Positions 1 to 5,252 of a stretch of 8,761 nt of DNA are shown here, one piece after another. The stretch comes from Candidatus Giovannonibacteria bacterium RIFCSPHIGHO2_02_43_16 (lineage in GTDB: Bacteria; Patescibacteriota; Minisyncoccia; JACPKW01; UBA11713), in NCBI GenBank assembly GCA_001778545.1, contig MFHJ01000015.1:1-8761 (forward strand). The letters are read 5' to 3'. The notes below the pieces were generated by a model that worked only from the letters and a program-made list of their open reading frames with translations, made no database searches and was not told where the DNA came from. Position 1 is the stretch's first letter. Every line of letters starts with the position of its first letter. A program made the translations under genes and the position numbers.

Positions 1-1008
1 AGCCCAAATCCAAACTACTTTTACAGAGTCCCAAAATCCGCTCCGGTTATCGACGGCCAAAAACTATATTTCGGCAGCGATTCCGGTTATTTTTGGGCGA
101 TAGATAAAAAGGACGGCTCTCCTGTCTGGAAATATAAGGTCGGTTGGCACGCCAAAGGAAAAAGCATCTTTTCCTCCCCTGCTCTTTGGAATAATTTCGT
201 ATACTTTGGTTCGTATGATGGAAATGTTTACGCCTTAGACAAGAATACCGGAAAAGTAAACTGGATTTTTATGGAGACGGATTGGGTTGGCTCTTCGCCC
301 GCCGTTGCGCCAGATCTTGGTCTAATGTTTATCGGCCTTGAGTTCGGACTTTGGAGAAAACGCGGAGGGATAGCGGCACTTGATCTCAAAACTGGAGAGA
401 AAAAATGGGATTTCACGATGCCGGAATTAACCCACTCATCTCCCGTTTACGATGAAAAAAACAAAGTTGTAGCCATCGGAAGCAATGATTGCAAAGTTTA
501 CTTATTTAACGCTAGAGACGGAAAACTCCTTTGGGAATTTCAGGCTGGAGGAGAAATTAAAGCGTCTCTCTGCATCGACGATAAAAGAAAGTTATTAATC
601 TTTGGCGCTTTTGACGGATATATTTATATGCTTAATCTATCATCCGGAGAGCTTTTTTATAAATTTAAAACTTTGGCCGCAATTTATTCAACGCCAGTGA
701 TATATGAAAATAATGTAATTGTCTCATCTTTAGACAAGAAGATTTATTCAATAAATTTAGATACGAAAGGATTGAATTGGGATTATCAATGCGGCGGACG
801 CGCCATGACTACCCCATTAATCGTAGAACAATCCATTTGGGTAGGAGCTACAGACGGAGCAATATACGAGATTGAAGCAAGCTCCGGAAAACTTTTGAGC
901 ATATTTCGAACAACGGAACGAATAACAAATAGGCCAGCTTACGATCTTGAATCAAAAATCCTCTTTGTCCCCACATACGCTAACGAAATTTATGCCGTTA
1001 AAGTTTAG
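1..1008 (+). CDS. PQQ-type beta-propeller repeat protein (BamB-like), 5' end outside window
   Basis: The frame is open from base 1, so the ATG at 271 is an internal Met; 335 residues are visible and the N-terminus (any signal peptide) is missing. The sequence is a run of about 40-residue blades, each ending in a pattern like FGSxDGxxYALDxxTGxxxWxF. Examples are FGSDSGYFWAID, FGSYDGNVYALD, IGSNDCKVYLFN, FGAFDGYIYMLN, VSSLDKKIYSIN and VGATDGAIYEIE, and the last strand ends NEIYAVKV. About eight repeats can be counted, which fits an eight-bladed PQQ/BamB-like propeller. One blade (about residues 104-130) is longer, with an RKRGG insertion. Members of this fold usually act outside the cytoplasm as binding scaffolds, and some bind PQQ in dehydrogenases; no dehydrogenase motif is visible, so scaffold or ligand binding is the safer inference. 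It is the only + strand gene left of the accessory block and ends 12 bases before the first junction repeat. Confidence 0.85.
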   Translation, partial: SPNPNYFYRVPKSAPVIDGQKLYFGSDSGYFWAIDKKDGSPVWKYKVGWHAKGKSIFSSPALWNNFVYFGSYDGNVYALDKNTGKVNWIFMETDWVGSSPAVAPDLGLMFIGLEFGLWRKRGGIAALDLKTGEKKWDFTMPELTHSSPVYDEKNKVVAIGSNDCKVYLFNARDGKLLWEFQAGGEIKASLCIDDKRKLLIFGAFDGYIYMLNLSSGELFYKFKTLAAIYSTPVIYENNVIVSSLDKKIYSINLDTKGLNWDYQCGGRAMTTPLIVEQSIWVGATDGAIYEIEASSGKLLSIFRTTERITNRPAYDLESKILFVPTYANEIYAVKV

Positions 1009-1019
1009 TTATTTGCTTT

Positions 1020-1047
1020 CTTAAACCCCCCCCAAAAAAAATTCCTC
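1020..1047 (-). repeat. Junction repeat copy 1
   Basis: Read on the - strand this copy has AGGAATTTTTTTT, a run of 8 G, then TTTAAG. It shares the AGGAATTTTT...GGGG...TTTA core with copies at 1977, 2998 and 4022, all in the same orientation. It lies between the propeller gene and the first AbiEii-type pair. On the - strand it is preceded by a small dyad, CCTCGCCGAGG (1044-1054), so together with the T run it could form a weak terminator. It has the longest G run of the four copies. Confidence 0.7.
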
Positions 1048-1087
1048 GGCGAGGTGATTTCATGGAACTATTATAAATTTCTATTTT

Positions 1088-1116
1088 TTGAATTATAAGC
1101 TCTTTTCTGTTAAAAT
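1088..1116 (+). promoter_or_regulatory. Predicted sigma-70-type promoter of AbiEii-like pair A
   Basis: TTGAAT (1088-1093), a 17-base spacer, then TAAAAT (1111-1116). The start codon at 1127 lies 10 bases beyond the -10 box, so the mRNA would have only a few leader bases. A second TATAAT at 1123-1128 overlaps the ATG and is less usable. The call is by eye against the sigma-70 consensus. Confidence 0.5.
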
Positions 1117-1126
1117 TTGACGTATA

Positions 1127-1324
1127 ATGACTTGGGATTACACCGAAACTGAATACAAAAAGCAGGAAAAAGACAAGAAATGGAAACTTGAGCGTCTTAT
1201 TAACTATGGCCTAAAAGGAAAACGCCTCGACCGTGATCTATTGGAAAAGCATTTAAAAGATATACGCATACCAGAAAACAGAAGGACATTTCTCGAATTA
1301 CTTTTATGGGAGAAGAGGTTTTAA
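1127..1324 (+). CDS. Small partner protein of AbiEii-like nucleotidyltransferase (antitoxin candidate)
   Basis: A 65-residue, highly charged, probably helical protein. It matches a small hypothetical family that I associate with genes just upstream of AbiEii-like nucleotidyltransferases in CPR genomes: a WKLERLINYGLKG core (residues 19-31), then a short helix and a RRTFLELLLW end (52-61). The ATG is the first possible start, because an in-frame TGA lies at 1118-1120. No Shine-Dalgarno sequence precedes it, in keeping with the promoter so close upstream. Its 3' end overlaps the next gene by 19 bases, so the two are translationally linked. By position and size it would be the antitoxin of a type IV AbiE-like pair, but it lacks the length and winged helix of classical AbiEi, and the antitoxin role is inference only. 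Confidence 0.75.
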   Translation: MTWDYTETEYKKQEKDKKWKLERLINYGLKGKRLDRDLLEKHLKDIRIPENRRTFLELLLWEKRF

Positions 1325-1965
1325 CCCAAAAGCAAAAAGACGCAATCACACATATTTCGAGTACGCCGGAACTCGCCTCTTTCTATCTTTCCGGAGGCAC
1401 CGCGCTAGCGGCGTATTACCTTCGGCATAGATTGTCAGATGATCTAGATTTTTTCTCTCCAGAAAAACCCGATCTAGTTTTTCTGCACGCTTTTTCCGAG
1501 AAGCTAAAAAATATTTTAGAAGCCAAGGAAATATTATATACGCGCCTCTACGACAGAAATCAATTTTTCTTTTCTCTCAAAAGGGGTGAAGCCCAAGAAG
1601 AGTTAAAAATAGAATTCACTTACTATCCATTCCCGAATTTGGAAGGGCATAAAATTATTGACGGTGTCAAAATAGCCAGCATAAGAGACATAGCCGCTGG
1701 AAAACTAATGGCTCTCCTTGATCGTTTTGATCCAAAAGATTTCGTAGATCTTTATTTTTTAATGAAAGGAACGCAACTAAAATTAATATGGAAAGATGCT
1801 GAAAATAAATTCGGCATAAAGATCGATCCAATATTTTTGGGCGGCGAGCTTGCAAAAGTAAAAAGAGTCGAGGGATTGCCGAAAATGATAAAGCGACTTA
1901 CGGTCGAGGAACTAAAAACATTTTTCAGCGAAAAGGCTCAAGAGCTGAAATCAGATATATTCTAG
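1306..1965 (+). CDS. AbiEii/AbiGii-type nucleotidyltransferase (toxin-like), pair A
   Basis: 219 residues of the AbiEii/DUF1814 family of DNA polymerase beta-like nucleotidyltransferases. The signature block is SGGTALA (29-35), then HRLSDDLDFF (41-50), with G30/G31 and the metal-binding pair D46/D48. The C-terminal family block IRDIAAGKLMAL (126-137) followed by PKDFVDLYFL (143-152) supplies K133, K144-D145 and D148. All expected motifs are present, so the enzyme is probably active. Characterised members transfer nucleotides (GTP in AbiEii; pyrimidines to tRNA 3' ends in MenT-type relatives) and block growth until neutralised; the substrate here cannot be read from sequence. The gene overlaps its small partner by 19 bases and faces a second, convergent pair across the repeat at 1977. 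A stand-alone housekeeping nucleotidyltransferase is the alternative reading. Confidence 0.85.
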   Translation: MGEEVLTQKQKDAITHISSTPELASFYLSGGTALAAYYLRHRLSDDLDFFSPEKPDLVFLHAFSEKLKNILEAKEILYTRLYDRNQFFFSLKRGEAQEELKIEFTYYPFPNLEGHKIIDGVKIASIRDIAAGKLMALLDRFDPKDFVDLYFLMKGTQLKLIWKDAENKFGIKIDPIFLGGELAKVKRVEGLPKMIKRLTVEELKTFFSEKAQELKSDIF

Positions 1966-1976
1966 AACTGGTCGCC

Positions 1977-2003
1977 TCTAAACCCCCCCTCTAAAAATTC
2001 CTC
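1977..2003 (-). repeat. Junction repeat copy 2
   Basis: On the - strand: AGGAATTTTTAGA, a run of 7 G, TTTAGA. It lies in the 86-base gap between the convergent AbiEii-like genes, 957 bases from copy 1 and 1021 from copy 3. A CCGCGG palindrome (2003-2008) flanks it. The AbiEii-like gene of pair B ends 49 bases upstream on the - strand, so a terminator role for that transcript is also possible. Confidence 0.75.
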
Positions 2004-2051
2004 CGCGGCAAAGCACTATCTCTCCGCCACGCTGAACTCGGCTAATTTTTT

Positions 2052-2669
2052 CTACAATTTGAACTGACGGACCGTTCTTTTGAGAAAAGCGGCGATGGTG
2101 TTGCGGCTAATTTCTTCGCGCAGGAAATCTATTTTTTGCGTGGAGATATCTTCCAGCGAGACGAGCTGTCCCAAAAATAGACGGTCATTGAAATCATCTT
2201 CAAACTTTTTCTTTGCGCTAGCGATAACTTCCCTCAAATCAACGTGTTCCTCATTAAGCAGGAAATACCAATCAACATAATCTTTGTATGCCAACCTCTT
2301 GCCTACAGCAAGCGCTTTCATCGCTGCGATTTCCCGCACCGTTGCAATTTGTACCATCTTATATTTTATATGCTGATCAACAACGGGATATGGATAGCGA
2401 AAGAATGTTGTCTTCACATTATCAATCAGTACATTCAGCTGTTCGGGAGCGCGATAGGTAACAGAAAGAGTATGCCCAGAAAATATCCGTTTTACCTGTT
2501 GCAAGAGTGTTGAAGACAGTTTTTCAGAAGTAAAAAAATCAAAATCAACCGAGATGCGATGCCCAATCTGAAGCGCTAACGCCGTGCCGCCGACCAGATA
2601 AAATCTTTTGAACTTTCTGAAAAGCGGGAATAACTCTGCCGCTTTTTTAGTGAGAGCTTCTTCGTGCAT
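2052..2669 (-). CDS. AbiEii/AbiGii-type nucleotidyltransferase (toxin-like), pair B
   Basis: 205 residues, same family as the gene at 1306 but clearly diverged. The active-site block is VGGTALALQIGHRISVDFDF, with G27/G28 and D42/D44. The second block, VREIAAMKALAV (111-122) then YKDYVDWYFLL (128-138), gives K118, K129-D130 and D133. Length and motif order are normal for the compact bacterial members, and no truncation is seen. The start overlaps the 3' end of the partner gene by 23 bases, implying coupled translation with the partner made first, as in most toxin-antitoxin operons. It converges on pair A. The low overall similarity between the two proteins argues against a recent tandem duplication and for two separate acquisitions. 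Toxin function is inferred from family membership and is not shown by the sequence. Confidence 0.85.
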   Translation of the reverse strand: MHEEALTKKAAELFPLFRKFKRFYLVGGTALALQIGHRISVDFDFFTSEKLSSTLLQQVKRIFSGHTLSVTYRAPEQLNVLIDNVKTTFFRYPYPVVDQHIKYKMVQIATVREIAAMKALAVGKRLAYKDYVDWYFLLNEEHVDLREVIASAKKKFEDDFNDRLFLGQLVSLEDISTQKIDFLREEISRNTIAAFLKRTVRQFKL

Positions 2670-2955
2670 GGCGGAATTGAGGCACCGAAAAGATAACTTT
2701 TGCTAAGTTTCGCGACTCGGGATAGAATTCCGAAGCGAGGCGGCGCTTGAGCACTCCTCTTATCTTTTCTTCGCCGTACATTTTGATAATCCAACGCCAA
2801 TGTTTAAGAGTTCCTTCATTCACCGCATTTACTATAATATCTTCTTTATCTTCATCAATGTCTATATCTTCCCATCTCAACGACCACAAAAGCGGTCGAA
2901 ACATTTCCGGGAGTCGCCTTTTGGATAAATTTTTATCAATTGACCAATTGTGCAT
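2647..2955 (-). CDS. DUF6922-like small partner protein of pair B (antitoxin candidate)
   Basis: 102 residues with a pattern I recognise as DUF6922-like: an LPEMFRPLLWSLRWEDID start (15-32), an acidic stretch, an IIVNAVNEGTLKHWRWIIKMYGEEKI centre written here only as the key residues W53, W55 and Y60-G61, then a VLKRRLASEF helix and ARR near the end. Such proteins are commonly encoded directly upstream of AbiEii-like nucleotidyltransferases and are presumed antitoxins or regulators. It shares no visible similarity with the 65-residue partner of pair A. ATG at 2955 is chosen because a TATAAT box ends only 6 bases upstream and the family motif starts shortly after it. The 3' end overlaps the transferase gene by 23 bases. 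The DUF number is from memory and should be treated as tentative. Confidence 0.75.
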   Translation of the reverse strand: MHNWSIDKNLSKRRLPEMFRPLLWSLRWEDIDIDEDKEDIIVNAVNEGTLKHWRWIIKMYGEEKIRGVLKRRLASEFYPESRNLAKVIFSVPQFRHARRSSH

Positions 2956-2961
2956 GAATTT

Positions 2962-2967
2962 ATTATA
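2962..2967 (-). promoter_or_regulatory. -10 box of pair B promoter, leaderless-type spacing
   Basis: A perfect TATAAT on the - strand ends 6 bases before the ATG at 2955. Transcription would start at or next to the start codon. The -35 region is weak, with no good TTGACA match at 16-18 bases, and lies in the AATTAAAAGT block (2978-2987) shared with the flank of copy 4. Confidence 0.5.
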
Positions 2968-2997
2968 ACATATTCTTAATTAAAAGTCGCTCTCTCA

Positions 2998-3022
2998 TCT
3001 AAACCCCCTCCAAAAATTCCTC
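2998..3022 (-). repeat. Junction repeat copy 3
   Basis: On the - strand: AGGAATTTTTGGAGGGGG then TTTAGA. Its upstream flank resembles the coding end of the histidine kinase in copy 4: GAAAGCCCGGTGGTG here against GAGAGCCCGGCCGTC there, one base shorter overall. The other flank also matches copy 4 (AATTAAAAGT at 2978-2987 and 4001-4010, then CTCAT before CTAAACCCC on the + strand). Copies 3 and 4 are therefore the best-preserved pair, with similarity over about 60 bases. Confidence 0.75.
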
Positions 3023-3043
3023 ACCACCGGGCTTTCGCGTATT

Positions 3044-3967
3044 TCATCGTTGGGCCCTTTTAATCATAAAAGTTATATTCTCATCTGCGTTTTTGTATTC
3101 AACCGAGGCGCTCTTGTGATGCGATTTCCACACCCTGAATCGTGATATATATTCCGTATCCATTTTGAAAAGCTTGACGGTAACATTAGTTTTATTAAAT
3201 TCAAAAGACCTGTCAGAGAATTCCCTAAAAATTTTTGCTAAATCGCGTTTTGACTTTAAACCAATGGTAAAAATAACCTTCGTGCCTTTTATTCTTTTCG
3301 TATCTTGAACAAAGATATCACCGATGATATTGTTGAATATTAATTTCTTGTTAGAACTTTGGAATATCAGCGTATCTACGGCTTTAGAGGTAAAAAATAT
3401 GCCCTCTCCGCTATGGGCGCGGGGCATGGTAGTCTGCTTGCCCTTTATTAAATCCTGAATGGCTTCTAATTCGCTTTTCAGGCGCCTTTTTCGCATGACA
3501 TTCCTGAAAATTCCTATCCCGGCATCAAAAATTTCAAATTTCATAAGCCGAGAATTTCTATTCAGCGATACTTCTATTTTGCGGGACCTGGAATGTTCGA
3601 TTGCATTATTGAGCATTTCAAGAAAAGCATAATCGGCTATTTCCGCGACATTTTTCCGTATATCGATGAATATTCCCGTATCTCTTTTTATCTGTTCCAG
3701 AATAATATCTTCGGAAAGATTTTTATTGGATAAAATGATGCGGGTGTTCCTGATCCCTTTCTTCGCCCTCAACAAAAACTGCTTTCCTGAATAAACATAT
3801 CTCGCCCTATTAGCTTTCCCCACTAAAGCTATCTCCCCTTCCTCCTGTAAAATTTTAAAAAACCTGTCAACGTAGGCGCGGGAAAAACCCGTGCGTTTGA
3901 TTATGTCCGCCGCACGGATTTCCTTACGCTTTTTGAGTTTGCTCAATATTATTTTCTTCAAATCCAT
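3044..3967 (-). CDS. Winged-helix / GHKL ATPase / STAS-like DUF4325 regulator with a shortened DUF4325 domain
   Basis: 307 residues. Residues 1-60 form a winged helix (ADIIKRTGFSRAYVDRFFKILQ region, then a VGKANRARYVYS wing). Residues 95-237 form a GHKL-type ATPase: N-box FLEMLNNAIEHS (115-126, E117/N121), G1 box DAGIGI (148-153) and G2 box HSGEGIFFTSK (185-195). There is no HisKA domain or phospho-accepting His, so it resembles anti-sigma/serine-kinase-like ATPases more than sensor kinases. From GTKVIFTI (228-235) to ISR (276) the DUF4325 STAS-like domain begins normally. It then jumps to FRVW and a tail ending ADENITFMIKRA, which matches the usual C-terminal end of that domain. The central part, with the usual LDF and IGQxFADE motifs, is absent. 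An inverted repeat covers its promoter, suggesting autoregulation. It occupies one repeat-bounded unit alone. Confidence 0.8.
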   Translation of the reverse strand: MDLKKIILSKLKKRKEIRAADIIKRTGFSRAYVDRFFKILQEEGEIALVGKANRARYVYSGKQFLLRAKKGIRNTRIILSNKNLSEDIILEQIKRDTGIFIDIRKNVAEIADYAFLEMLNNAIEHSRSRKIEVSLNRNSRLMKFEIFDAGIGIFRNVMRKRRLKSELEAIQDLIKGKQTTMPRAHSGEGIFFTSKAVDTLIFQSSNKKLIFNNIIGDIFVQDTKRIKGTKVIFTIGLKSKRDLAKIFREFSDRSFEFNKTNVTVKLFKMDTEYISRFRVWKSHHKSASVEYKNADENITFMIKRAQR

Positions 3968-3974
3968 AAAAGAT

Positions 3975-4018
3975 AGTTGACAACTTTATGATAACGCATA
4001 AATTAAAAGTTGTAAACT
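3975..4018. promoter_or_regulatory. Inverted repeat (operator candidate) upstream of the winged-helix/GHKL gene
   Basis: Arms AGTTGACAACTTT (3975-3987) and AAAGTTGTAAACT (4006-4018) are inverted copies matching at 12 of 13 bases across an 18-base spacer. Each arm is itself close to a palindrome (AGTTG-A-CAACT is perfect). Arm centres are 31 bases apart, about three helical turns. The element starts 8 bases upstream of the ATG at 3967 and covers the only plausible promoter (TTACAA, 16 bases, TATCAT on the - strand). That fits an operator for a dimeric winged-helix repressor, possibly the gene's own product. A cruciform at a unit boundary is the alternative. Confidence 0.5.
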
Positions 4019-4021
4019 CAT

Positions 4022-4045
4022 TCTAAACCCCTTCTAAAAATTCCT
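4022..4045 (-). repeat. Junction repeat copy 4, forming the 3' end of the histidine kinase gene
   Basis: On the - strand: CAGGAATTTTTAGAAGGGG then TTTAGA. Here the motif is in frame and encodes the kinase's last residues, EFLEGV and stop. In the other three copies the same bases are not part of an annotated gene. This copy may be the original target site from which the others were duplicated, or a dispersed repeat that has been captured as a coding end. Confidence 0.75.
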
Positions 4046-5252
4046 GGACGGCCGGGCTCTCTTTTTTCGGAATGAGTTCGCGCTTGAGCGGGAGCAAGAC
4101 CGTGAATATCGTGCCCTTTCCTTCCTCGGAAACAAAACTAATTTCGCCGCCGTGGCGTTTTATAATATTCCTGACGATGAAAAGGCCAAGCCCGGTTCCT
4201 TCCGTCTCGAGTCGAATCGCGTTTGAGGCGCGGAAGAATTTTGAAAAAACTCTTTTCTGTTCTTCTTTGGGAATTCCTATCCCAGTATCCGAAATAACAG
4301 TTTTCGCATAATCTTTTTCCAGAGAAATGCCTATATCTATTTTCCCGCCCATACTCGTGTAGCGAAGGGCGTTTTCTATCAAATTTGAAATCGCAAGAGA
4401 AAGTCTTTCCTCGTCCGCGTAAATTGGGGAGATCAAATCCCTAATGGGGAGCAGGATAACGCCGATTTTCTTTTCTTTGGAGGTAAGCTCGTAATTCTTG
4501 ATCAGTTTTTTTATGAAATCAAGATAATCCATCTCTTTAAACTCATATCCAAATCGTCCTTCTTCAATCCGCGCGGCGTCGAGCAGGTCGTTCACAAGCT
4601 TGACCATGCGCTCGGTCGTCTCAAAACCGCGGCCTAAAAACTCCAGTTGCTTTGGCTCCAGTTTTCCCATATCCCCGTCTAAAAAGAGCTTTATCGTCCA
4701 TTTAAGGGCCGCTAGAGGCGTTCTAAGCTGGTGCGCGGCCACAGAGACGAATTCGGACTTAATCTTCGATATAAGCGCGTCGTGGCTTATATCGCGCATT
4801 ATCTTCACGTATCCAGCGACTTCGCCTGACGCATTCTTAATCTCTTTGCTTAGGACAAAAAGCCGCAATTCTGGGCGGGAAGTATGTATCTCCGTTCCTT
4901 TTTCGGACAAAAAACTCTCGCCCCCTCTTGAGAGAGTAAATGGCGCTAGCTCCGGATAGATTATCTCAACCAAGGCGCGGTATATCGGCTTGTCGTCCCA
5001 TAGATCCGGAACGATTTTTAAATCAGAGATGTCTTTTTGCCGGACGCCAAAATATTCCTCCGCCTTCGGATTCATAAAAATAACTTTTTTATCCGCCCCG
5101 TACTGCAAAATCCCGTCTGAAAGCGACGCCAGAATTGCTTCTCTATTTTGTTTCTCCGCGCGAAAAAGTTTAATCTGGCGCGCTAAATCAATATAGCTCT
5201 TTGCTAAAAAGACTAGAAGTATTCCGATTAGAACTGAAGAGAAAATAATCAT
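4023..5252 (-). CDS. PAS-containing sensor histidine kinase (VicK/WalK-like), membrane-anchored
   Basis: 409 residues. One N-terminal membrane helix (about 2-17) is followed by a short linker, a PAS domain (about 36-155, starting ILASLSDGILQYG), HisKA with H174 in AAHQLRTPL, and a HATPase domain: N-box NLIENALRYT (290-299, N294), G1 DTGIGIP (322-328), F-box FSKFFRA and G2 EGTGLGL (351-357). The residue after the phospho-accepting His is Gln instead of the usual Glu/Asp. With almost no extracytoplasmic loop, it likely senses through the cytoplasmic PAS or the membrane. The start codon ATG directly follows the TAG stop of the upstream gene with no gap, so translation is coupled. No response regulator is encoded in the window, so the partner must lie elsewhere. 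The C-terminal EFLEGV is made by the junction repeat and is probably not part of the conserved fold. Confidence 0.92.
   Translation of the reverse strand: MIIFSSVLIGILLVFLAKSYIDLARQIKLFRAEKQNREAILASLSDGILQYGADKKVIFMNPKAEEYFGVRQKDISDLKIVPDLWDDKPIYRALVEIIYPELAPFTLSRGGESFLSEKGTEIHTSRPELRLFVLSKEIKNASGEVAGYVKIMRDISHDALISKIKSEFVSVAAHQLRTPLAALKWTIKLFLDGDMGKLEPKQLEFLGRGFETTERMVKLVNDLLDAARIEEGRFGYEFKEMDYLDFIKKLIKNYELTSKEKKIGVILLPIRDLISPIYADEERLSLAISNLIENALRYTSMGGKIDIGISLEKDYAKTVISDTGIGIPKEEQKRVFSKFFRASNAIRLETEGTGLGLFIVRNIIKRHGGEISFVSEEGKGTIFTVLLPLKRELIPKKESPAVQEFLEGV

Noticed and set aside
271..1008. Propeller gene starting at the ATG at 271
   Set aside because: The frame is open from base 1 and already contains two complete propeller blades before 271, so this Met is internal.
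1044..1054. Strong Rho-independent terminator after the propeller gene
   Set aside because: The CCTCGGCGAGG dyad is only 4-5 bp and on the + strand no T run follows; it is terminator-like only on the opposite strand and weak there.
2998..3043. Frameshifted coding remnant downstream of the GHKL gene
   Set aside because: The bases resemble the kinase tail codons (ESPVV then a shifted EFLEGV), but the same short motif recurs at other junctions without any gene remnant, so a repeat is the simpler description.
1020..4045. Integron attC sites
   Set aside because: The junction repeats lack the paired core sites and long imperfect hairpin expected of attC, and no integrase is visible. Only the cassette-like layout is similar.
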